Program-made: the position numbers and the translations under genes
The notes under the pieces: generated by a model
Database searches by the model: none
Seen by the model: only the letters and a program-made list of their open reading frames with translations
Told to the model about the DNA's origin: nothing
Source of the DNA: Pogonophryne albipinna
Lineage: Eukaryota; Chordata; Actinopteri; Perciformes; Artedidraconidae
DNA length: 64,000 nt
NCBI GenBank assembly: GCA_028583405.1
Contig: CM053251.1
Location: forward strand, 15,534,744-15,598,743
Direction: 5' to 3'
Part shown: positions 25,982 through 38,749 of the stretch, piece after piece
Layout of the letters: each line of letters begins with the position of its first letter
Numbering within the stretch: position 1 is the stretch's first letter

Positions 25982-26449
25982 AGTAGGGATGTAACGATAC
26001 ACCGAATATAAAAATATATATATATAAAAAAAAAAAAAAAATGTAAAACACTTCTTTTTTTTTTTAAACCTTTATTTAACCAGATGGTCCCATTGAGACC
26101 ATCGATCTCTTTTTTAAGAGAGACCTGTCCAACATGGCAGCAAGTAGGTTACAACATGAACATAAAACAACAGAACACAACATTTATATGGGGGTTATTC
26201 CCTATCTTTATTCAAGAGCGTGGTATTTACATTTGAGAGCATACTTTATGTATTTATTTCCCTCAAACCCTGTCCTCGCACTCAAATAGTGCCTGCTTGC
26301 ACTTAGATTTGCTCTGCTTCTGCTCAAACTGTACACTTGCACTCAGATATATTGCTGCTTACAGATTTGTTCTGCTCTCAGATTTATTCTGTGTGCGCTC
26401 GAAACTTTTGTGCAACAATCCTGTCAAAATCCCTCAACCAATAGGAGGC
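25982..26449. other. AT-rich repeats, probable LINE/SINE 3' end
   Basis: Begins with 'agggatgtaacgatacacc', like a hAT end that truncates the foldback arm, then A-rich DNA. About 26060-26150 reads 'aacctttatttaaccaga..gtcccattgaga', a sequence often found at the 3' end of fish interspersed retroelements. The family was not determined. Confidence 0.4.
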
Positions 26450-26870
26450 CAGGTGTCCTTGCGGGTGCGTTCGCTTTACTTATTACAGCGTCCCGTAAGG
26501 GCGGTTACTCTTTGGTTTATAAACTCCCGCCCTCCACGGCTTTATAACATAGCATGTACTGTTCACGAGAGAGCACGCTCGTGAACTGTCAACGGGGGGG
26601 GGGGCGGGGTTATGATGCACTCTCTGCAGGGCAGCCGGTGGATTAGCTGCCCCCCCGGTGGTGGAGTAACAACCCCTGCAGTCCAGTCAGCAAACACTGC
26701 AGTCCTCCAGCAGCAAGAGCGTCAGGCGTGGCGGTCAGGGACCCTCCCCAGGACCAGGCCGGGGGAGGGGGGGGAGATAGCAGCGTCTCCAGCACCCTGC
26801 CCGTCAGTCGGCGTGCGGGGGGGTAGGTCAGTCTGCAGGCAGGCACCATGATGGACGAGCAGCCGGGGCC
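26450..26870. other. GC/CpG-richer island, function unknown
   Basis: A GC-rich stretch in AT-rich surroundings, with poly-G runs and several CpGs. The part at 26565-26600 resembles the interior of the nested hAT in PMCA-A intron 2, so at least some is repeat-derived. It could also be a promoter of the downstream coiled-coil gene, but no TATA box or first exon could be defined. The 79-codon frame here is not convincing. Confidence 0.35.
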
Positions 26871-28700
26871 TGACATTCATGAATGGCTTCTATGATTCTG
26901 ACTGGGAGTGTCACAATGAAACATATGAAATGGCATATTGATATCAAGTTAATAATGCACATGTGATAATATCAGGCTTGTTGACCAGCACCAAAAATCA
27001 TTTATGTTACTTTCTCACTTATTCTGCCTACCCTGATGGCCCACTCACCAATAATTGTAATGATGGTGTAATAAAGAGATAAAAGCAAAGATACATATGA
27101 TTTCTTCTTTTCTAAAGATATCGCCAAAATATAGTTGACGTAAATTCTGCAATAATGGAGGTGAAAATCAGATATTGTGACCGAACTAATTCTGACGTAT
27201 ATCATACGAGTAACACAGGAATTAATATGCTGCTTACCTGTCTTGATGAGTGGCATCAATCAAGGATTTCCAACACGTTGGTGCCTGACTGCAGGACTTT
27301 CTTCCATTCAGATAGCATTTTTGACTTTTGATTTATAAAAAAAGAAAACACATTGATAATAAAAACACTCCTAAATTGCGACCATAGATTAGGTATTAGC
27401 CGAGCTTCTGCAGGGTAACTAACACATCGTTATTTCGTACCAAGCCAAACATCTATTAACACTACAGGCGTTCGCCAAGCATTATGTAGTTCCTAATCTT
27501 AAGAACAGAAAAGGGGTTAAATTGGCAGAAATGTGTTATTTGACTGAATTTGTCTGATATAGTTTTCATTTATTGTGTAACTTGAATAATTGCACAAAAG
27601 ACTGAATAGCATCATTTGAATGTAGTTAGTTTGGAACTGAAATAAAATAAAATAATAAATAATTAAGAAATGTATGAGTATGAACCATCCATACATCCAT
27701 CTTCTCCCCCCGCTTATCCGTGGTCGGGTCACCGAACCAAACAATAGTATTTAGAAAGAACTTAATTGGTGAACGGGTAATTTATATACCGGTAGTTATA
27801 TAATGTCATGTTTTGCAGATAGATAATCTTCTCTTTTAAGAACAATGTTTTTTTGTATGTATGGTCTCTGAGAATAATAAAGTCTATAAGTGTAATAATA
27901 AAAGCCAGATGAATATTTTGACATAATTTAGTAAAACAAACTGGGTCTGAGACAAGAGTGACAAGATTACTGTTCATTTCTGGATAAAAAAAGGTTTGCA
28001 TATTTCGTATGTGTAGTTTTACCCATAATTTAATCATGATGATAATTGGTATTGTTATAACTTATAGGGTCCTTGTGAATCCTTAAAAAAAGAAAATGGT
28101 ATAATGCCGGTTGGCACTTGCTCCTCTTGCCCTTTGGTCTGTTTAGTTTTGTCTTGCCTAGTGCACCTGGTTTTGTGTTGTCTCACTTTTTGCTAACTGT
28201 GACAGTACGAACAGACCACTATCACAGTTTGTCAAGGTGGGAAAACACAGACACAGAAAGCAAAACAAGACCAGACAGAAGAATAAAGATAAAAATTAAG
28301 AAAAGAATAATCCCTGAAATAATCAGAATAATACATTATTATACTGTAATGCAGGTCTCTTTCCTGCAGCGCTCTAGTGGTATGAATTTTAAAAAAGTAC
28401 CATGTTGCAGAATTTTGGATGATGATTAAAAAGAGGGTTAAATCCATAAAATCAAGATAAAATAAAAAAATACATACATGTTTGTGTGTATCTGTGCCTG
28501 TGTGCATGTATCAATGGAATGGAATCATCAGCGGAACAGGTGGTCATAACAAACTGGAAATTCTAGCAGTCCAGAACCCTGGACTACATGGAGGTGCATT
28601 CCGTCAGCCACTTTGGTCACATTTGACAACCAGCCTTTCAAAGAGAAGACAGAAAAACATACATAGCAGTAAAAACATTCAGTTTCAGCACGAAACAAAT
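26871..28700. other. Intergenic, nothing firm
   Basis: AT-rich. A short piece around 27686-27735 (catccatcttctccccccgc ttatcc) resembles a common fish repeat fragment. No splice-flanked exon was recognised. An AG acceptor-like site at 28679-28680 precedes the coiled-coil frame. Confidence 0.4.
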
Positions 28701-30954
28701 ATGGAATTGATTGATTTCAACTCAACTGAGGAGGACCCTCCTATTAATTTCTTCCTGAGTTCCCTTGAGGAACAAATCCGGGTTGAACTGCATGACAGCA
28801 AGGCAAGGCTCACCCCGAGTAAATCTGAGGGCAGAGTCCACCTGGAAATACAAGAGGACTTACTGGCAAACCTTCTCGATAGTCTCCAAGAGCGTAGAGA
28901 GGATGACAAATGCAGCCCTAAGCAAGAAGGCATGCAGAAAGAGATATGCAGCCTACAGGCGCATTTCACTGAAAGTGTCAGTGAGGTGGAGTGTCTCAAA
29001 AGCCAGCTGATAAAGATCCGCCCAATGTTGAGGAAAGCACACGAAGATCTCGTGCAGCAGACCGCAACAAACAAAGTCCAGCAGATGGTATTGGAGCACA
29101 TGAAGGCAGAAAAAGACGCCCTTCAAAGTGAGCTCCGTGCTATAAGACCAATGCTGGGTGTGGCAAAAACGCACATGGAGTTGGAGTTGGAGAGCTATCT
29201 CGAATTGGAGAGAGGCGAGACCAGGAAGATCACAACAGCCCTGAAAAAGGCGGAAGATCTCCTGGCGACTGAGCGCCTTCAATTCAAGCAAGAGATCCTC
29301 CAGGATGTCAAGCATCAAACCTCGACAAATAAAGAACAGCAGATGGCTTTGGAGCGCATGAAGGCAGAAAACCAGGCCCTTCAAAGTGAGCTCTGTGTTT
29401 TACGACCAATGCTCTGTGTGGCAAAAACGAACGTGGAGTTGGAGAGCCATCTCAAATTGGAGAGAGGCGAGACCAGGAAGATCACAACAGCCCTGAAAAA
29501 GGCGCAAGATCTCCTGGCGACTGAGCACCTTCAATTCAAGCAAGAGATCCTCCAGGATGTCAAGCATCAAACCTCGACAAACAAAGAACAGCAGATGGCT
29601 TTGGAGCGCATGAAGGCAGAAAACCAGGCCCTTCAAAGTGAGCTCTGTGTTTTACGACCAATGCTCTGTGTGGCAAAAACGAACGTGGAGTTGGAGAGCC
29701 ATCTCAAATTGGAGAGAGGCGAGACCAGGAAGATCACAACAGCCCTGAAAAAGGCGCAAGATCTCCTGGCGACTGAGCGCCTTCAATTCCAGCGAAAGAT
29801 CCTCCAGGATCTCAAGCATCAAACCTCCCTAGACAAAGACAAGCAACTCACATTGGAGCGCATGAAGGTAGACAAAGAGGCCTTTAAAAGTGAGCTCCAT
29901 GCTGTAAAACGTATGCTGGATTTGTCAAAAACCAACCTGGAGTTGGAGTTTTGAGAGCAATCTCGAATTTGAGAGAGCAGAGACCAGGAAGACCACAGCA
30001 GCCCTGAAAAAGGCGGAAGATATCCTGCAGACTGAGCGCCTCGGATTCCAGCGAGAGATCACTGACCTCCAGGAGACAGAGAAATCGAAAACGACCTGTC
30101 TCGCTCAACTGGAAGCACAAACTAGTACGCTCATGGGCGCTCTAAATGAGGCTCAGCAGGAGCTGAAGATCAGGACTCTCCAGTGGCAGGAGGAGAACAT
30201 TGTTCTCACTGCAAAGTTGGAGGTATCCCATGTCATCCATCTTGCCCAGCTAGAGATGCATGCATCGGAAAAAAAGACCTTTGTGTCTTTGCTTCAGAAA
30301 AAAGCAGAAGAACATCTTGAATGGGATCATGTCCTTGAACAGCTGATGGAGGAGGTTGGGAAAACAAAGACTTCCTACGAGACTCAGCTCGAGGAGCAGC
30401 AGCAGGCAAATAAAAAGCTTGTGGACAATCTGAGCGAGGCTGTGCAGAAGATGGAGCGTAATTGCATCCACATGGAGGAGGACAGGTTGACCGTCCTGCG
30501 AGACAAAGAAAGGCTGAAATATAATCAGCAGATGGAGAAGGAGGAGTGGCAGGAAACAGAGAGCTACCTAAAGTCTCAGATTGAGTGCCAAACCCTCAAA
30601 AAGAAGGAGAAGAAGAAGTGGTTCAAGTGGCAAGGGAACAGGCCAACCCTCCGTCAGGACTCAACAAACGTGTCGCACGACCTGCAAAAGAAAGAGCAGA
30701 AGTGGAAGAGCTGTAAGTCGACCCTCCTTCAGGCCTCACTGAGGCTTGAAAGGAATCTGCAGGAGCGGGGGCAAGTGTGGCAAGAGGAGAAATCCCCCCT
30801 GCTTCAAAGCACAGACTGGCTGAAAAACCATCTGCAGGCGAAAGAGCAAGAGTGGCAGAAAGCAGAATCCTCCTTGAAGTCCCAGCTGACGGACCTTCAG
30901 AGTCTGAACTCCAAGAAGAAGGAGGAGAAGACCTGGTTCAAGGGCTTCTTCTAA
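28701..30954 (+). CDS. Coiled-coil repeat protein, one frameshift
   Basis: I do not recognise the family. The frame is open from 28482; the ATG at 28701 gives a plausible start. The product is ~750 residues of Glu/Lys/Leu/Gln-rich, heptad-like sequence, so a long coiled coil is expected. From about 29047 to 29950 it consists of units of 84 residues (252 bp, 12 heptads); the two central ones are nearly identical and the outer ones diverged. Near 29952 the run GGAGTTTTGAG replaces GGAGTTGGAG. One extra base shifts the frame and creates TGA at 29952-29954. The +1 frame continues uninterrupted to TAA 30952-30954, ending in a basic/aromatic tail (KTWFKGFF). No intron is needed. AATAAA follows 58 nt after the stop. 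It could be a retrogene, a recent pseudogene, or an intact gene with an assembly error at 29952. Confidence 0.65.
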
Positions 30955-31012
30955 AACCCTGCTCCGAGTGTTAGCACTGGGTCTCTAAGGCCACAGCAAC
31001 ACATTAAGCTTT

Positions 31013-31018
31013 AATAAA
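31013..31018 (+). terminator. Poly(A) signal of coiled-coil gene
   Basis: AATAAA 58 nt after the stop codon, with no A-rich tail following. This favours a resident gene over a freshly inserted processed copy. Confidence 0.6.
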
Positions 31019-31266
31019 ACTGCTAAAAGCATGTTAGGTTTATCTGTCCGTTGTTGTTAAACATACTTTTTTTAAATTATAAATCAGGGTAAAAGCATTG
31101 AACTGAACAAAAGTAGACAACTTTTCAAGATTTTAAATTGGTCCAAATGTAAGGATTTCTGTCAAGAAACACTCATTTAAAACACTTAGCTTCTTCCAGG
31201 CCAAGAAAGGCCCTTCAAAATAAATACAATACTGATGTTTTTTTTTAATAAAACAAAAACTATAGA

Positions 31267-31656
31267 TTAAAGGTTGGGTAGGTAATTTTGGAGAAACCAG
31301 CTCGAGTGCGCTAGAATTGAAAATACACAGCCGGAACAAATCTGCCACTTCCTTACAGAGCCCCTCCTCCAACACACACAAACGCGCACATGACCAATGA
31401 GGGCACGAGATAAGTGTGTGCACAGATGGAAGGCTGACAGGCAGGTAGGCCATCCAGTTATTTTTAGCCGGGCCGGCTCAAATGATTGGTCGTGCTTTTT
31501 ACAGCGCTACGGCTTCCACAGATGACATTTTTGTATGGATATTTTGTCAAAGCACTTCAGATATTCATTGCTATCGGGATGTTAAGAGCATTCCATGGAA
31601 TATAACAAAAAGTGTATCTCGAGCCGGTTTCTCCAACTTACCTACCCCACCTTTAA
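31267..31656. mobile_element. MITE with TTAA ends
   Basis: A 390-bp element with ~35-bp inverted ends (TTAAAGGTTGGGTAGGTAA ... TTACCTACCCCACCTTTAA). They continue inward through GGAGAAACC / GGTTTCTCC and CTCGAG. TTAA at both ends fits a TTAA-targeting superfamily (piggyBac- or Kolobok-like). No coding capacity. Confidence 0.8.
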
Positions 31657-33153
31657 TTGTTAAGTAGTGAGTAAGTCTATGTTACATAGATCTAGTTATT
31701 AAACAAAAACATGGACATTTTAAACAGTAAAGCACATATAATTCACAAATTGGTCAACATTAGCAATCTTAAATCAAACAAACCAAAAACACTATGATAT
31801 CATTGGATGCTGTAGTAATAATATTTGTCGTTTGAAATGAAAAACCGCTGTAGGAGAAAACATGTTAAAGCGACTGCTGTCCACATTTGTTTTTGGTCAC
31901 AAAGCAGCCAGCAGCGGCTGCGATTCACGTCACTGTCTATCACTGTAACAAACAGGTAAACCCATTGTTCTAAAGACAGACTTGACTTTAAAATGACACC
32001 ATAGACATGACACCAGACCACAGCCATCGTCTTTGCCTCATGCCAAGTCGCAGAGATCCGAGAAGAAATAAAAAGGTGTCAGAGTCTCCCCTGCAGCCAT
32101 GACGGGGCGAGAGGGTGACAGCATGATGGATGTCTTGTTATGAGCTTCTGCAAACTGCTGCTGTATGTGAGCCGGCCCAAAGATGTCCAGGTTATGAATG
32201 GACTAGTCAATGAGCGAGAACATAAATGGCCTTTGGTCATAATCTCTTAAAATGAGAGGGGAGATGTCACCGCTCACTGGAGAAGATGCATCGCTCAATT
32301 TGGGTATCTCTCATCTTTCCTGGGGTTTTCTTTTACTCCTCTTTGATTAGCATAGCTGTTTAATGGGCAAATTAATGTAAATTATTAATAGAACCCCTAT
32401 GATACACACTAGAGGTGTGGCCTGATTTATTAAGTAAAAACATGACCTCGTATAAAACCATTAACCGTCTAAAGATACACCTTCAGTGAATTGCACAAAA
32501 AACGTACTCTTTAGTTGAGTTTCACAAGAATTATTCGAGCACGTTTTTCATTATACCTCAAATCAGTTATTTTTAAGGAAGTTTGGTTTAATTAATGAAA
32601 AAAAGTAATTAGTATTTAAGCCAAACTTGAATTAAATAAATGCAAATGGACTTCTTTAGGATTTGAATACAGTTTTTTATCCCACTATACTGTATGAAAC
32701 TGTTTAAATGATAAACTCTGACTCATATACGGGGTCAAAGACCAGATTTGAAAAATGTGGTTTAAATGTGATGGATGTCTTGCTGTTTTCAATCAAGGTG
32801 AAGGAGACAAACAGCCTTTTTTATTGAATGATGCTTCAGCCTGAGAGAAATTGACATTATACTGTGGGTGAGAGAGAGAGAGTGGTTAAATAGGTACAAA
32901 AGATACAAAGTGATTCAGCCTGTTTTATTATTATATTCTGTTTTACCATGTATTATTTAATAAAATGCATTAGTCTTCACATTTGTAAAAAGTTACCTAT
33001 TTAATCTTCATTGTGCTACATGAACATAGTCTTGGTAATGAAACCCAAGTGAACTGGATAACACTCTTTTGTTTCTGGAAACACTACAATGAAATGTGAC
33101 CTGAGCAATCTCTACCCCATGATGTTTCCATCGCAGCAACACGTCTCATCTAC
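31657..33153. other. Mostly non-coding; possible minus-strand terminal exon
   Basis: On the minus strand, about 32312 down to 32038 is open except for one TAG (32203-32205), with protein-like composition ending at TGA 32038-32040. This may be the 3' exon or 3' UTR of the gene whose candidate exon is at 33154-33267, but no clear acceptor was found. The rest is AT-rich with nothing recognised. Confidence 0.25.
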
Positions 33154-33267
33154 CTGCGATGTAATTAATGAATCGGGCTCCAGGCCAGACTCCGTCATAA
33201 GACGGTTACACATGCACCCGTGCCGCTTGTTGTTTTGGCTGTAGGACGTCTGGCAGGATGGACACTC
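33154..33267 (-). CDS. Candidate internal exon of an unidentified gene
   Basis: The minus strand reads tttgctccctcag|GAGTGTCCATCC...ATTACATCGCAG|gtagat, an acceptor with polypyrimidine tract and a consensus donor 114 nt apart. Only one of three frames is open. The 38 residues contain a Cys/His cluster (CPSC...HGCMC) suggesting a small metal-binding or disulphide module. No family recognised. It lies ~220 bp from the breakpoint of the partial PMCA copy, so the gene's upstream exons may have been displaced by the rearrangement. Confidence 0.4.
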
Positions 33268-33381
33268 CTGAGGGAGCAAAGGACAAACAAGTTGGAATTG
33301 ATAGAAAATGTTTCAGTCAGCTGTGTTAAAAATGTAACCTGCGGATCTGCTTTATGTTATTACGGCAGTATGCAGTGTGAC

Positions 33382-33414
33382 TCAACTAGAGTCTAGTAAC
33401 TAGACTCTAGTTGA
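33382..33414. repeat. Perfect 16-bp-arm palindrome
   Basis: TCAACTAGAGTCTAGT, one base, then its exact complement. It can extrude as a near loop-less hairpin. It is 73 bp from the start of the inverted PMCA fragment at 33487. Confidence 0.9.
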
Positions 33415-33559
33415 TGCTGCCTTAAAAAAAATGGTTAAACATAGTGAAGAAAAGGTCATCAGTAATGGCAACTAACTGTGGTGGCATTAATTGTATGGGA
33501 CCAGGCCAGGCAGCATGTGTGGTTCTTCCACAGGCCCCTGGCTCCTCTTCTCAATGCGG

Positions 33560-34198
33560 TCACTTTTCTGCACGAGTCGCAGGCTTTATAACCTTCGGGC
33601 AGCCGCAGCTTGGGATGCTGGACACCACCTGAGAGACGGGGGAAAAATACACAACAATAAGACACATCGGCAACACTATCCGTATGAGCTGAACATGTTT
33701 GTAGACTGTTTTTACTGTCTAATGATGATCAGCTGCAGAAAGGACCAGGTCAATGTTTAATTGCATGTCATCCCTGTCTCACCTGTCCCCACAGCAGGCT
33801 GCCGAGACCCAGACAGGCACAGATCAGCCACTGCTGCCAGTTCAGAGCCACACAGCTGAAGGGTGAGCCCCCAACCTGCACAATGAGGATCTACAGGAGG
33901 AAGGGAGACACAGCATCATCCAGCGAATCTTTCATTACTCCTCACTGTGAACCAGACCAGGTGTGACGATAGCCCTCCCAGGTTACCTGGGCGAGGAGGG
34001 TTCCCAGGAGGATGACACAGAAGATGGTGTTTTTGAAGATCCCCTCGAACACGTTTCTCTCTCCATGGATCTTCCTTGCGTTGATCTCATTGAAGATTTG
34101 CATGAGTACAAACGTGTTGAACACTATGGTGTAGTGTACAGAGGGCGGGGCGTGGAGGGGGGCGTTTCTGCCACTGGCAATGTTGAGCAAAATCTCAC
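33560..34198 (-). pseudogene. atp2b: PMCA partial copy C (last three coding exons only)
   Basis: The duplicated block 33487-34267 is the reverse complement of 20540-21320. It holds the exons equivalent to the last three of the gene at 33987-34198, 33783-33890 and 33560-33628 (stop 33560-33562), with splice sites intact. Everything upstream is missing: at 34267 the sequence switches to a direct copy of the PMCA 3' flank. It cannot encode a pump on its own. One substitution in the last exon region (33554, beyond the stop) distinguishes it from copies A and B. Confidence 0.92.
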
Positions 34199-34266
34199 CT
34201 GTGAAAGGGAGGGTCAAAGTAATTCATCATTAATTAGTAAGTCAGTTGTAATAAGGCTATCAAATG

Positions 34267-37200
34267 TACATTTAAAATATACAGTCGTATCACCTCTAGG
34301 TGCAAACAGAGTTGCCCTTTCAAAATCTACTAATTTCATATTGCAGAATAAAGAGCAGTCAATGATGCTTTAAAAAGTATTTATTATTTTTGCTAACATG
34401 TGTTAGGCTGCCTATTATCTCAAACAATGATGCAGATATAAGCTCTTGTTAAATTAGATAAAGTGAATATATGTAATATTTATTTCATGAAAAATATCAG
34501 TCATTTAAATTATGAAATTGCTGTTAAATGTCTTTGACATTCATACAAATATCTGCATTAGGAAAATGACTACAATTGTTTCTGGGCTGGATTAAGCTCA
34601 TACATCTGTTGTTATGACATATGCATAGATACACAATGACATCTCAGTGCAGCGAGATCTCTGATATCATGAGTCTCTTCTTACCCTGATGAACGGACTT
34701 CGATCCCTAACCCTAACCCTGTGCTTTTAAATTCAGTGCTAAACTCTATCAGTCATTCTTCGGGGTACTAATCCATGAGCAACTGGCATTATGCAGAGTC
34801 ATCAAGGGCGCAAAATAAAATGAAAGTATTTTACACAAAAATAAGACAGAATTACTTGAATCGATGCTGGAAGTAATCATGATTATCCTGCAAGGTGGTG
34901 CTTTACCTTAAACAACTCTCCAGAGTACAGTACAATTGTATAACACCTCACAGTTAAACAATTTAAGGATGCATTGCCCATGATTAACAATGTGCAAATA
35001 ACAACTACCATAGTGCAATGCCCATACAACTGCCAGCCTGATGTGCTTCACACTCATTCATAGGCTAACTCACCAGTGAGCAGAAAGCAGTGGTGTGGTT
35101 TCTATATGAACAATACAAAATACAAATAACCTTTCACAAACAGGTATTTCATAACTGCTTACAATTGTAAGGAAGACATTTCAACTATTATTGGCAGTCA
35201 CAGGCTGCTGTATACTAAACACCACTCTCACTGACAGAACTAACCCGATATCACGTCAAGACGTGAACATGTGACGATTTACCATGCTGGGAGACGTGAA
35301 GATGTCACGATGTCGTCCCTTCAAACGTGACAGTTACACGGTATTGTTAACCCATGTTAACCAGTGGAGAAATAACCGGAAATGCCAAGCAAATGCTACC
35401 CCGACGGTCGGTTGTTATTGTCAATATTAATATAATAATGATTTATTTTTTAATAGTCACACTCGATTACGCCAATTTTCTTGTTGCCCCAGCTGGTCGA
35501 CACCTCTTTTAGCAGAAACGAAGGCTACATTAATGTATTAATAACGGACGTGACGTTGTGCGATTGAGTTGCCAGGCAACAGCTTCGGTTCATGTTAATT
35601 TACAAACTCTTCAACTACAACCGTAGTTATATTTTAAAACATGTTAGAAGGCCTCACGAAATACTTTAATGCAAATTAAAATGTAAATGTGAAGGAATGT
35701 GTGTATAACAAAATACATCGGTGATAAATGAAACCGGAAACTGACGTAGGCAAGATCCTCAGCTCGATGATTGGATGGTTTAGCCGCAATGCATGCTGGG
35801 ATTTGGGGTTTATGTGATGTGTAATCTGAAAACGTTTTTTAAAAACAAAATAAAACTTTATTCCGACTGTGCTTGCTTTTCTCTTTGAAAGTCATCATAT
35901 AACGGCATTGTAATACATGGTTCGGCTGCATTAAGTATTACATATCTGCCGTAGTTCTCTAATTATAGAGCCCTGCTGAGAAGACTTCTAGACAAGCAGG
36001 AAGAACTGCCGCCAAACTGAAAACGTGACGTGGATCATAAATATATAAGCAATTAAACAACATCTTACATTTCTTTTCACACAATACGTCTCCTTGCAGT
36101 ATCAACACTAATTCGGCTGACTTTTATATTTGATCCAATTGATAGCTAGGCTGTGTTTACGCAGGGTTGCCAACTCTCACGCATCTGGCGTGTGACACAC
36201 TCTTTCACTCTCAATCTCACGCTCTCACGCTGCCCAAACTATTCTCACGCCAAAAACAAGAATACCGAAGACTAGAAACGGTTTTGAAAACTTTTGTCAG
36301 GTAGTGATCGTCTTCTCAATAGAACATCTTTGATAATGTCTTCTGGCCAATCAGAATCAAGATAACGGCGTGGTGTTGTTGCAGGAAGTCCCGACGGAGA
36401 ATACTTTTGCTGTAGTACATCTCTATATACATCGATACAACATTATGTGTTGATAGAAATCAACACGTAATGAAATAAGACCCCACGGTTTGATGATTGA
36501 TAGGTGTGTGGGCTGTCTTTCATTTTGACACACAGAACAATGGGGGCTATCCACAATGTAAAGTAATTCACACAGCCTCTTCTCTCTGTGAGGAGCAGCA
36601 GGTTCAGCTTTCAGAACAAAGTAACAAAAAACTAAAATGGCATTCATTTTTTTAAATATGTCGTGTCGTAATAGATTTATTTATTTTTCTTCTCAAGAGA
36701 GTACCAGAATGTGTATTTTATGTTAGTATTTCAAAAAAAAAAGAATCCCCCCAGACCCCCCTGCAGGGGTTGGGCTTTCAGCATGTCAACTCTTTCACCT
36801 GTGGAGAAATTGCAGGATTGGCTCCAGGTCGCCCTTTTTCTTTACTAAAAGACAAATGTGCCTTTTTATTTCATACAGTTCAATTTGGATTGAGACGGAA
36901 ATAATCTAAACCTCACGCGTGGCCTTTCACTGTCAAGGGGGGCGTGTATGTAATTACAATGCAAATACTGACTTGAGCCCCACCGCTGTATGGGTTAGCC
37001 CTACCATAGATTACCCAACACAAATACTCTCTGGCAACTGCCGACCCGTATTGCGCATGCGCAGATCTAAGATCCAGTAGAAATGATAACAAGTAAAAGT
37101 CTGCTGCTTATTGTTCTAATAGGCCAAAATAGAGTCAGAGAGTGTATGAGAGTGAGAGTGTGTTAATTAATATGTTTGGCAGTTTGGAGTAAGTCTGTAG

Positions 37201-38749
37201 ATTTGTTTGTGTGTGTGTGTTTCATGTATAGGCCTCTCACGATAATTAATTTTGTTGGATACATTTTCCAGGAAATTATTGCGATAAACGATAATATTGT
37301 CTGCACCGTTGTATGACCATTTTAGACCACTGACATAATGATAATATATAATAATAATTCAAGTACATCATTTCAAACTGCTAGTCACATCCTCATGTAA
37401 ATGGCAATTTATCGAGTTCATTTTTATTTATCGTACGATAAGTCAATTAATTGGTTATCGCAACAGGCACACAATAAAACAGTGGAAACAAACATGTGTT
37501 TGACTTTCATTAGTGAATGAAACTGTGTGCCCTTTATAGTCTGTGTCCAATATTGTGTATTTGTATATATTGTATATATATCCTGCTAAGGTCCCGCTGC
37601 TGACACGATAGCAGTCATTTTGTGCGCATATGTGTAATTAAACCCATGATATCAAAATCTCACTCCAGCCAGGTACCCAAAGTTGGCAACCCTGGTTTAC
37701 ACCATAACGGTGTATAGCTGATAGAAAGGGACACCTGGTGGTTAAAGCACGTTATTGAATTTTATTATTTTATTATTAGATATTAATAGGATCCCTAAAG
37801 TATATTCATTACTCGTTATTCTCTACTAATAGTTAATTAAAGACTGTGTTGTCACAACAGACTGTATTATAATGACTAGTTTGCACACCCCTATTGACAT
37901 ATTATACACAACTACGGTGTAGTTATGCAATGAATGAAAAACTTGGGTCGCAGGTTCCTCAACAGTGCATTACAAGACATCTATCAATATGTGTGTATAC
38001 CTCCACCATTAAACTGTCATTCTGCACATTTCTTATACTATCTACATACATCTTATAAGAGTATAATATCAGGTTAATAATAAACAAATAATAAACAGAA
38101 AGTGCTTAAACATAGTTAACATTGCAGGAAAGCAATATATTAGACGTTAAGTACTTTGTCAGGCTTAATATGTATCTGTAGATACAAATGTCACAGTGTG
38201 TGCTGTGTGCTCTGCATGTGTGACCATTAAAGAGGGTTTCATCCCTCCATATTCTTCTTCTATACCCCCAAAGCTTGTTTCTTATTCAAAAGAAGACCTT
38301 AACCTAAAGTACTGTTTGAATTAAGCCTTATTAGTTTGTCTGTTTTGCACATCCTCCTATTAATATCTAATAATAAATAATAAAATTCAATAACGTGCTT
38401 TAACCACCAGGTGTCCCTTTCTATCAGCTCTGCACCGTTATGGTGTAAATACAGCCTATCTACCAATTGGATCAAATATAAAAGTCAACCAAATTAGTGT
38501 TGATACTGCAAGGAGACGTATTGCGTGAAAAGAAATGTAAGATGTTTTTTAATTGCTTATATATTTATGATCCACGTCACGTTTTCAGTTTTGGCGGCAG
38601 TTCTTCCTGCTTGTCTAGAAGTCTTCTCAGCAGGGCTCTATAAATAGAGAACTACGGCAGATATGTAATACTTAATGCAGCCGAACCATGTATTACAATG
38701 CCGTTCATATGATGACTTTCAAAGAGAAAAACAAGCACACTCAGAATAA
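34267..38749 (+). repeat. Direct copy of arm A 3' flank (21676-25981)
   Basis: Same order and orientation as arm A, including the telomere-like run, the foldback left arm and its hAT. Small differences: an ATAATACATATGT indel near 38063, an extra 'atccctccatattcttc' near 38240, and a 175-bp segment at about 35811-35985 present here but missing at 23211. Confidence 0.93.

Noticed and set aside
26612..26876. 79/77-codon frames in GC-rich DNA
   Set aside because: Both strands are open because of composition. Part of the region is repeat-like.
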